Source: Lepturacanthus savala (Eukaryota > Chordata > Actinopteri > Scombriformes > Trichiuridae). From it: a stretch of 64,000 nucleotides of DNA. Made by a program: the position numbers and the translations under genes. Every line of letters starts with the position of its first letter. Position 1 is the stretch's first letter. The notes beneath the pieces are model-generated. The model worked only from the letters and a program-made list of their open reading frames with translations, was not told where the DNA came from and ran no database searches. Shown piece after piece: positions 38,427 to 50,100 of this stretch. Location of the stretch: the NCBI GenBank assembly GCA_030544235.1, contig CM060477.1, positions 6,592,934-6,656,933 on the forward strand, read 5' to 3'.

Positions 38427-41400
38427 AGTGGATGTGTTTTTTATTCGTAGCCAGCATAAGTTCACAGGGCCATCTCGCTTGTACTTTGAAACCCTGTTTG
38501 ACGCAGGATTGTATAACTGATTTTTTTTAGCAGTTTCTCAAACATTGTGCCATTTAAAATTTTTAAAAATCTTTTTAGATCTCCAAACACCTTCTTATAT
38601 TTCTGACTTTAAGAGAAATCAATCCTGTTCACTTCTTTTTCAGTTGAACTGTCATGAATCATGATAAATGAGCTTTAAAACTGAGCTTTTTTTCTCTGCA
38701 GCTGCATAAAACAATACAAGTTTATCATCACCCTGTAATCAACAAAGCATATTTCCACACATACTTTGGAGACGTGGTCTACCAAATCATTCAGACTTTA
38801 CATTCCACATTTGCTCTTATAATGAGACACAGCAGCAACAGAACAAATCAAAATATTTCTCTCATCTACCACTGATCCAATGTTCAGCTCTTGCAGGTGA
38901 CAGGGATTACAAACTATTTGTTTAAAACCATTTGGTTGATGAATTTGAATGAAGTTTGTATTGCTGTTTGCATATTTCCATACATCTTTTTTTTTTTATC
39001 CAGGCATAGAAAGAGACTGCAGGGTTTTACTAGTGATCATCTGGATTGTAGCTCAAAGATGTCAAACATGAGTGTTAATTATCACTTCTTGCCTTTAGCT
39101 TCCTTAGTTTATGGAGCCGTGGTATATCTTTGCAAAAGGCAAACATGCAGAAACACATAAAGCATGCTTGATCGTGTGGGTGGTATGTAGGAGAGAGGAG
39201 AAGGAGAGAGATGAGGAGTGATACCGAAGAGAGGAAGAAGAGAAGAGAGCAGAGTGAGCGAGACAGCACAAGAATAAAATGTCTTCTTAAATTGACATAA
39301 AGGGAGACTGTATATATTTCTTTTCATGACTATTTAATGGAGGCGCTTGTCTTTTATCTGGCATGCAACAATGAACATAAGAGGCATTCACAACACTATA
39401 TAAAGTAATCACCAAGGTTGCAGAGTTTGAAGGAAAAGCATGTTCCTGCGAGTATAAAACCAGGGTTACAGATTTACATTTTATAGAAAAAAACGCTCAG
39501 TGCTTCACGGTGGATGAATCTGTTATCCACTGAACTCACTGTACCAGAACAAATTATTCTTTGTATTATTATCCACCCACGTAAGAGTTACATATCCATT
39601 TTTGTATAAACCCAGTCATACATTTCTTCTTTGCTCTGGCCATTAGCTTTTGGATTACATCAACTTGTGTTTTAACTGTACAAGCTTAACGGGTAGAGGC
39701 AGGAATCTGAACAGAGCCATATATAGACATTATTTGGCTGATCTTTTGACTGCTGGGCATGTCTCCAAGGTTAGAAAGGCACATATGCGCTGCCAGCGTT
39801 TTCCTGGTTTTAGTAAATTGGCAGCGAAAGGGCACCTGCGATAGATTGGCATCAGTAATTTTTTTTCTTTCTCTCTCTCTCTTTCGACAAATTTTCCGTT
39901 GAGTTCTGCGGGAATGAAGAGAGCAGCCGCGTGCCTCTGGTTCACTGACACAGTTGTTTGCTTTTCTGTTGTAAAATGCCTTCAAGTCATCAGCTCTGAT
40001 GCAGTAGACTCCGACTAGGCCTGCAAGCAACATTCGTCTTCATTACTGATTAATCTCTTGGCCATAAAGTCTAAAACGGAAAGAATTTGTAGTTTCATAA
40101 AGCAGAGAAAAGCAGCAGGTATTTCTGTTTGAGATGCTGGAAACAAATATTCTCTTTTTTTTCTTTGAAAATTACGTGTTTTTGACTCTATGTCATTCAA
40201 CATTAAGAGTGTGTGTAAAAACAGTCTTGATAAACAACAAGATTTGTGAAATTTATAACCACAATTAGGTATTGTATTTACTGCGCATGCTGATAACACA
40301 AAATGACCTGAAACCATTATTTTAATATAAAAAAGCAATTAGCTGATTATTTGATTATCAATTACATTTTTTTAGAATATTGCTTCAACAGAAATAGTAA
40401 TTTAAAGGCATCACCTTAGGCTTTCTGTAAACATGATGGGTTCATTCATGAACTACTTTTTTTTTTATAACCAAAATGATTAAATCATTAAAAAAGAGCA
40501 TTTTTTTTACATTCTATAGCTACAGCTCTGAGTCATCTTAATAATATAAACACACTGTCAAAACCTAGTGGGCTGCAGCTGTTTTTTGAACCCAGACTGT
40601 GAACAGAAAACTCAGCATCATGTTTTAGTTATTTAAAGACGATGACGAAAGAAATAAAGAGGCTGGTGGAGCAGAAGCTGCAGTCGCAAGGAAATGGGGC
40701 CGGAATTGTGAAGGTCACACTGTGCATGATGCAGAAGGTGTGTTGCTAGTCATGATGTCTGTGCTGCAAGTTCAATACATTGTATGCAGTATTGTACACA
40801 TTTTTATCCACCTGTAAAATACACAGATGTGGAATGAAGACCGAACACATGCTGCTGTTAAACACACACACACACACACACACACAGACAACACTGACAC
40901 ACCCTCTGTACACTTCACATTTCAACCGCAGACCGACACACACACAAATTGCATTTCTCTCACAAATACAACTTAATATGGCACATCCACTCACACCCCC
41001 CCTTCATTTTTATGATTTCTTAAATCGTGGTCTCCCACTGACCCGACACTAGTCTTCCCCATTCCAGCTTTATCCTCCACTAATCCAACCTTGAATCTAA
41101 CATCAGCTTTAATACCAAAAAAAGAGTTTTTGTGGTGGAGTGTGACGAAAACTCATTTTTATGTCCACAACTGTAACTCAAAAATATGAGCGCATAGACA
41201 TGCACAGAGACGCACACACACACGCTGTGTTTGTACTGCAGTGGAAAATCTTCACTACCACGGCGGCCGGTTGCCTAGCAACCCTGTGACGTCAAACCGA
41301 GTTTCCCTCTCACAGCTGTGTGTGTGTTTGTGTGTATGTGCGTGTCTAATACTTGCTAGTGTGTGTCTGCCTGCTTGGTTTACTGTGAGAGGGGAAACAC

Positions 41401-42689
41401 CGGTCAGTTCTTTATTTGGTGTTATTGGTTGAGAAAAGCCCTGTCCCTGTGGAGGAGTCAGGGCGGCCCATAGGTACTGGAGCTCAGCCGCGTGTTTGGC
41501 TGAAAGAGAATCTTCGGTATCGGATTGGGTGCAGAAGTGTGGTTTCACATGGTTTCAGAGACACACTGGGGAAACCCTGCTGGATGTGATACATGAATGC
41601 AAGTGATGCGTGTGCAAAAAAAAAATGGTATTTATAGTAAATATACACCAGGTTTTATTTTTAACTTTTCCTTTTATTTAGTTTTATAGTAGATTTGATT
41701 GGTTATGCTTTATCCTGACATGAACAACATGCATTTATAAGTTCTTCTGTAGCATAGTGAGCAAAAAAAAAAGTTTCATTTAATTCAGGATGCTTTGAGG
41801 CTAGATCTAAACTGAGTTATCGGTTTAATGTTCCATTATGGTGACCTCGATTTGGAAACTTGTGGTCTATCGGACTGCTGAAACTGAAAACAAAGCTGAA
41901 CAGCCACACCACATACACCCAACATTTTTCTTAAGGTATCTCTTTTGCTAATTTTTATGTTGTGGTTGCTAATAGAGTTATCATGGGTTTAGCAGCCTGC
42001 ACCACACTCCCTGCAGTTAATGTGCTGGTTTAGTTGTCGTGTGTGTGTGTGTGTGAGTGTGTGAGAGAGAGAGAGTGTTTTCTCTCAGTCTAAACTTTGC
42101 AGACTCAGACAGTTGCAATATTTGTATCTGCAAGGGGACCTTGTGGTGAGCGATATCAGGCTTGTTGCTTCCTTCGCGCTCTGCTGTTGAAAACATCAGC
42201 AGAGCATCAGTGTTTCCCCTGCCTGTTCACATAACATATTGTAACCTGGAGTCACCCTTTGCCCTAAGTTTTTCTTAATCATTCTCACCACTCTCACCAC
42301 CCCTCTCCACTCCTCCCCTGCATGCAAATGAGCCCTATCTGATCGCCCAATGTAATCTAATCGTATTTCCATACATCTTACCCAAGATGGTAAGTGGATA
42401 ATTTGATGAGTAACCTGTCTCTGAGGAAATAAATACTCCATTAAGTAATTTCTGCAGATGTTTTTTTTTTTTTTGCATTTCTGGAGATAATAATCGAGGG
42501 GCCAATAAACACTCTTCGCATCAGTGCTTATTTTTTTTCCCTCCGTGCTCTTTCTGTTGTTTACAGAGGGCAAGGCCTTTTTTCTTTCTTTCTTTTGTTT
42601 GTAGTCAGCGGCGGATGTGGAAAATACTGTCACTGAGGCAAGCGGCAACCCCCCCCACTTCCTGTCTGCAAGAAGTTCCTTTGCTTACC

Positions 42690-42756
<67 letters not shown>

Positions 42757-44199
42757 ATGGAAACTTTACTGTTTTTCCTGTTCTCCTCTTGTCATCCAGC
42801 TGGTCTGGGGATAGAGATAGGAGAGACCGGCAGAGAGCAATGAGCCAGAAAAAGATGAGAGAAAGACAGCGGAGCTGACTTTGAGGGAAGAGAGTTTGTG
42901 CACTTTTGACAATTCAAAGACCTCCTCAAAATGTCCCCGAGGGACCCAGCTTTGCTCATTTTTCCACACATACTTATCAACAAAAAACACATTCCTTCCA
43001 AAAAAGCAAAAAAAATAAAATAAAATAAGCACATAAATAATAAGATCTATTCATTCAACATCATCTTTCTGTGGAATTATTTCCTGGTGGAGACGCCCAT
43101 TTCTTCCTGCGGTTGTTTGGTGATTGACAGTGGCAAAGAATAAAACAATGCACGCACTGAGATGGAAAAAAAAACAAAACACCAAAATAGAGACACTGAC
43201 AATAGCAAATGAAGGCTGCACGTACGATACAATGGAGCACGTAACACAGGCGAGTGTGTTGAGTGTGCACAGCAGTAAATATAGGGGAGAGTGACAAATT
43301 ATGGTCGACAAGACGAGAAAGTCAAAAACTTTATAAAATACAGTTTTAAAAGCATTCATTTTATGTCATTTGAAAGTCCATTAGTACCTTATTTTATTTT
43401 TTACAAAAATCACACATAATGTCAAATGGTGTAACTGATACATTTTAAATATTAAACCTAGAATATAAAACTAGCTGATAGCATGTGTTTTGTTTTTTTT
43501 TTAATCTTGAAAAAAAAGAGTTAAACTATCTGGTGCCAAGGGTTACACCACACGCCATTCTTGATTTTTGATTTTATCTCTTTTATTTCTTTAAATGCGG
43601 GAATACTTTTCAGTTAGGCTGCACTTGTTTCACAAAGCGAATACATTTTATTACATCTAAAGCTTAAGCTGTGTGTGTCTAACAAATGTTGTGACCTGTG
43701 GAGTTTTGCATGTCCAGATTATGTTTGTGCTCTGTTTTGCCAATCAAATGACCCTCCCAATCGTTTACCCATGCAAAAACGCATGCATGTTGATTTTGTG
43801 GAGCTGAAAAAAAAAAACGGAGCGTGCAAGCCTGAGCCTCCGTTTTTGTTTTGGGTTTTTTTTTCAACAGAGAGATATAAGAGTTAAGTTTTGTTGCAGG
43901 ACAGGAAAAGCGGGACAGATAATCAGTCTTGTTAACAGAAAGTCCATCGCCGGTCATGGTGTGGTCTGCGTGGCTGTGTTCGTTGTGGACTGTTGTCGTG
44001 TCAGTCGGAGCCGTCCTCATAATCACCCTCATCCACCTCCAGGTACAGTCACCTGCATCCCATGGCTTACTGCATGCCTGCAGGATGCTTTTAAAACCGG
44101 GATTTAATCCTTTGTTTTGTGATGTTTGACAGCTCTTCTTCTGCGCTCAGGTTTTATTGAGCAATAACGACGCCCGATATTAACCGTGACAGTTGTCGC

Positions 44200-44238
<39 letters not shown>

Positions 44239-47114
44239 GAACCAACCCCTCTCCTTTGATCGCATTTTAATGTCTCCAGCTCTTAAATCTACACAGCGTG
44301 ACGCGGTCTGTTATTACTCACGCTTGACACAGTCCAGACTTTTCGATTTCTTTCTCTTTACCTTCCCCAGCTCTCACACACACCAGCTGTAAGTGGGCAA
44401 CATGGTAGATGTGTGACAGATCTGAGGTGATGGAGAAAGTGCAGACACGGGCTACTTAACAGGCTGTAGCCTGATACTCCGGCTCTCTTGCTAACTGGCT
44501 AAAGGATAATGGAAAAACAAATGAGAAGGGGTAATACCTTGCCTTCTTGCCTGTTTGCCCACACAACTTAATCAGTGCTGCGTTTCCTGTTGTTTCAGTT
44601 TTCAACCTTTATTTATCCAAATAAAGCTCAGTGTGCAGACTTTTCTGTGCAAACTTGTTCCTGGCAAGCTCCTGTTGGATGTCGCCATGTCAAATTACGC
44701 CATTTCCACTCAGTCATTTCTGTGTTTTAGTCCAGCCAGACATTTTCAAAAGAAGGCAGGCATTAATAAACCCTGTGACATCTCGAGGTCAAGACTTGCC
44801 TTTCTCTGAGAGCCATTTCAGCTGCTTTACCTTCCAGCCAATTTCCACCATGTGATCTGTGTGTGTGCGTGTGTATGTGTGTATATGGGGGGGATTTCCC
44901 CCCCCCCACCCCCCAATCCTCGCTCTCCTTCAATGGTGCAGAGAAAACCCCTCATGTGACTCTTCACTGCCCGAGACAGAGACGGACAGATAAAGAGAGA
45001 GAGAGAAAGAGATTAGAAAATGATTGGCTGAAGGTGTCTGCACACATCTAACCATAGATAGTCATGTTATCAGCTAATGAATTTTCATCAGGTCCAGATT
45101 ATGTGACGTGAGTTATAAATGACCTTCTATGGTCCTCTTCTCTCTTATCTTATCCATCCTCTCCTCCCCTCTTCTTCTGTCATTTGTAGGCATCATTTTA
45201 TTTCTCTGAGGAAATCTCCCCTTGTGTTCATCAGGAACATTAACACACTAACATGTATGTGCATCGTAAGACATTTCAGTGTAAATATGGATTTTAAGTG
45301 TTGTTACTGTACAACGCGTTGGGTTCAAGCCGCTTGTTTCCTGAAGTGTTTTCTGTTGTGTTTTTAGGGGAAACCTTGGTAACTGACACAGCCAAGCATT
45401 GTTCAAACCCACAGAACAAGACATCTGGAATGTTTCCCTCTGATGTAATGCTGCAGCGGTTTCAATATTTGACTCAATTAGAGCGTTATTTGTTCTAAGC
45501 TTAAATGAGGATTCGCAGCACGCAGAAAAATGTACACATACAATTCAGGTGAATAGCATGGCTTAGGACAGGATTTAAAAGCATTTTGTGGTTGTCTTGT
45601 GTTTATTTTGACTGTGGATAGTGCAGTAGAGACATGAAAATGAGGGAGAGGTAGGAGGAGGAACAGAGTTCATTTTAAGGGTTATTAGAGAAAATTAATT
45701 AGGACTCCTCTATTTTATATTTTGTTTTTCTCCAAATATTTTTTTAGCATGTCAGTCCTTATCTGATTACCCTAACCCTAACAATTATTGTTCTGCAGGG
45801 AACATACAGTGCTAGGAGTATTTATTAGAATTTAACATGTCTTTCTCCAGCTGCTTCATCTCTGCAGTTTAATATCAACATAGGGTGTTGAAGGAAAACT
45901 ATTTTCCATCATTGGAAAAAGGGTGAACTGGACTTGAATCAGTCTCTGGTCACTGCGTGTGTGTGTGTCAAAGACAGACTGTGCGTGCGTGTGTGAGTGT
46001 GTGCGAAGCAGGAGTCCCTTAGTTCATTGTGTCCTTGCCAGGGGACAGGGAGAGCCCATGGAGAATCTGTGTGTGTGTGTGTGTTTGTGTTCGTTACCAA
46101 GGGAAACCCCAGCTTGGCCCTCCCAAGTTGAGTGGAAATAGCCTAACACAATCAAAAAAAAGGGAGTGAGTGTGGGAGAAGCAAGCAGATCGGGGTCAAG
46201 CATACTTAACTGTGTGTGTGTGTGTGTGTGCGTGCGTTTGTGTGTGTGTGTGTGTATGTGTGTGTGCATGTATTTTAAAGACTTGATCTGATAATGTAAA
46301 AAAAGCACTGGATCAGCCAAAAGCTACAGGGACTCTGTATCCTGGGAGATTTTAAGCTTCTATAGGGTGAACTCTAGTGCTGTCACTATTTTCATTATCA
46401 ATTACTCATGTTATCATTCAGTTTATCGTATTTGAAAAAGAAAATCATTAAGAGAGAAGCTTAAACCAGCAAATCTTTGGAATTTATGTTGAAGAATTTA
46501 CTAAAACGAGTACTCAGTAATCAATTAATCAGTTCATTTTCTGTTTTTCCACTAATCGATGAATTGACTAATGGTTGCAGCTCTAGATGACGCCACTGAA
46601 TCCAGAAGTCATAAAGTTAGACCAGCTAAGTTGTTTGCATAACCAGGAGCAGCTGTTATTATCAGACTGACATTTTTTTTTTAAATTCATGGATGGGTGA
46701 GTGTTTGACCACCATGAAAACAGATAATGATTAGTTACATCATTGTAGAGTAGATGTTGTGGTTGAATTAGATTTATCACTCAAAAGGAAACGTTCATGT
46801 GTCCCTGTGTTAGTGGCATTACAAATAATTTAACTTTAAAAGCCTTAATTCTAATTAAAAATATGGGGACTATAGTTAAGGTATAGGGAGTGTCATACCT
46901 GGACTACACCTCTGACTAAAACACTCAGTAATGCATCAGAAATATTATTATAATATTCAAATATATAACAAAATACTCACAGGATCATTGTCTGTGTGTG
47001 ATTATAGCACAAGTCCTGGAAGAAGATCAAGAACATGGTTCACTGGTCGCCATTTGTCATGTCCTTCAAGAAGAAATATCCCTGGATACAACTGGCTGGA
47101 CATGCAGGTATGTA

Positions 47115-47189
<75 letters not shown>

Positions 47190-50100
47190 TTCTTACAAAA
47201 AGTTGTTTCCCTTCCTGTTGTTCTTATTGTTATGTGATGCATGTTGCTGCTATTTTTAACCTGTTAAAAACCAAAAAGTTTCATGCATACATCAGTGTAA
47301 CAATATATAATGTCAATATCCACATCATCAATATAATAAGAAAATAATAGTCAGTAGTGGAGCTGCAACTAACCACTATATTGATATTTAATTTAGATTT
47401 GAGCTGTTTGTGTGATTATTTATTGGGTCCTATATAATCTCCTTTTTAAACATCTAACATAATATATTCTTCATGTTCTGTAATGATCCTCAGTGTGATT
47501 TTTATGATTTTATGGACAAATCTTTGATCGTTCACATCTTATTTTATTAATCATTGACCTTTACATTGCAGATAATTTATCTTATTTCAAGTTTTTTCTC
47601 CTAATTTGGGTCAATTTGGACTTGTTTTTAGCTTAAATAAATTGATTCTGACACTTCTCTAATCATCTCATATGTTGTAGATTTCTTTTTATACCAGGTT
47701 TAGATATTCCATATTTAAAACAAGGAAACTAAAAAATAGCCCTGGGACTTAAGTGGTTAAGGAAAATGCCCTGAAAGGAAGTGTGTGTGGAAACAGAGAG
47801 CAACAGGAATGCAGAAAAGTATCTCCTGGTGTCTCAGAGGTTCAGAGACCATGTAGTTTACTTGTGTAAATCTAAAAAAAAAAATACATAGAAAATCCTG
47901 AATGTTGGCTCCCTTCAATCCTAACAAACCTGAGCCAAGATATTGCCAGTAAAAGAATGTTTCATTTACAGGAAGCTTCAAGGCAGGAGCTAACGGCCGC
48001 ATATTAAAAGTAAGGAGACGTCCTTTTTTTCTTTTGAGACATTCCCTCAGCCTTAGAAGATAAAACACTACTAACACACTGATATTCTTTTAGAAACACT
48101 GTGAATGTGAGCAGCGCTGCTTGTCCCTCCTGATGAGGGACGTGCTGCGTCCGTATGTCCCTGGTTACCATGGAGACGTGGAGAAGGACGGCCAGAAATA
48201 CAACCAGATGGAGGATCTGCTGGCAGAGTTCGACTACCCGTGCGTGATGGACTGTAAGATGGGAGTGAGGTGAGCAGACGTGACGTCAAATCATGAATAT
48301 TTTGACCTTCACAATGAAACACAGACTGATTGTTTGCTTGTTTCTTCTTCCCTAATGCATTAAATCTGGTTTTATTACATTGTGGGTCCTGTTTGTTGGC
48401 CATTGGTTATGATAACATTGTAATTGGATAGGACAGAGGGCCAAAACTACAAATAAAAGACCCAAGTCATAATAAACAATAATTCTCCATCCTTTAGTAG
48501 CCAATAACTCTACATTTAACTATTCATAACGGGGTCTGCAGGCTACTGTGATGATTCTTTCTCACCCTTTCCATCCACCACTTGTTTTCCTTCCTCATCC
48601 TCTAGGACCTACCTCGAGGAAGAGTTGACCAAGGCTCGTAAGAAGCCCTCCCCGAGGCCGGACATGTATCAGAAGATGATCGAGGTCGAGCCGGAGGCGC
48701 CGACGCCGGAGGAGAACGAGAAAAAAGCGGTGACCAAGCCCAGATACATGCAGTGGAGGGAGACCATAAGCTCCACAGCCACACTGGGATTCAGGATAGA
48801 GGGAGTCAAGGTAAGAGTGAGTAAGAGGGTGTGTGTGTGTGTGCATGTGTGTGTGTGCTTTCCTTCCCTCCTTTCTTCCAGCATCGTCAGTTTGTCTCCG
48901 TGTGTCCTTCAGGGGTCATGGGGCGAACTTCCTGTTTTGAACAGAAACTTCCTCTGCAGTATATGTCAGTGCATCGCTTCTTTTGTCATAGAGGAGGCCT
49001 GTCTGTGGCAGCTCCATAGGCTGCCGCATCTGTCACTGACACACACATACACACACACCGCTCTGTCGCTGTCTTTATTTGAGGGTAGCGGCTATATAAG
49101 GGCATTCACGGCCTCCTGGTGGTCTGTTGCCATGACGCCGAGGGATATCCCAGAAATACGTGTGTGTGCACCCATGTGTGTGAGAGAAAAAGTATTATAA
49201 GCTCTTTTTTTTTAAATTTGCAAACTGTGTGATAATCAAGCGTGTGTGTGTGTGTAGCTGTGTTAGGAGTGTGTGTATCTGAAAGTGTGAAAGCTGAACC
49301 ATAAAGGGAAAAAACAGATCTGTCTCCAAATAGTATCTCGTTGCTTGGCAGCCGGTGAACACGAAAAGCTCATTTATTCTAGTCTGAACAAACCCACAGG
49401 TTGGTTACCACTGCTGCTCAGCCACTAAACTACATTCACTCCAGCACATGCACCATTAATGCTACAGCTCAAGTGCGAGTTCCACTGCTACCTTTAGTGC
49501 TATTTCTTTGACTGTGTTATTGCTCCGAGTGGAAAGTAATTTACTTGGCTCAAGTAGAGCTTATACTTTGCACAATTTGACTTCTTTTTGAGAAGATTAC
49601 CACTTGTACTCCACTAGATTTTACTGGGAACTCGCCAAAAGTTAGTAAGGCGATTTTAATATCTTAGATAAACTGAGACCCAAACTGCAAGTCATGCCCG
49701 GCTTATCTGTGAAAATAATTGTAAAACCGAAGCCTATTGATCATTCTGAAAGAAAACAGCTGCAGAATTACTCACAAAAAATATTTTTTCATTACACCTA
49801 TAAATAACGAGTACATGTCAAAAAGCTCATTAAATCTGATTTACTTGTAGAGTTTAAACTAGGGAGGCTAACAAAGAGGAATACAAGTCTGGTCAGAGTG
49901 GCTTGTGAACAAGACGAGACAAGAAACGTTTTTGTAAACGGCTCATAGGCTCTTCCCTGCCTTATGGCTAAAGTAAATCTCTAAAAATATCTTTCCCTCC
50001 CTCCTTCCTTTTTTTCTGCCATTGTTTGTTCTACTTTTCTTGTCCATCCTCCTTCCTTTCTGGATTCACTGTTCCTTCCCCGTCCTCCGCCTAGCCCCTG

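Larger units (their letters stand above)
37883..47007 (+). other. itpkb intron 5 (9.1 kb)
   Basis: Separates the N-terminal regulatory exons from the kinase exons. It contains GT, CT and AC microsatellites, hAT-type relics (40010-40390, 46373-46586), and two small in-phase open segments followed by donors (40642-40737 and 43956-44042) that could be alternative first exons. Confidence 0.7.

Noticed and set aside
44863..45051. 62-codon frame in itpkb intron 5 beginning MCVCMCVYGG
   Set aside because: Built from GT-rich and homopolymer sequence; no donor in a useful phase.
47115..47187. CRISPR-like or minisatellite array
   Set aside because: Simple dinucleotide repeat with no spacers, in a vertebrate genome.
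46931..47347. 138-codon frame with Thr-His repeats overlapping itpkb exon 6
   Set aside because: Wrong frame for exon 6; it passes through the CA microsatellite. The other frame gives the conserved kinase sequence.
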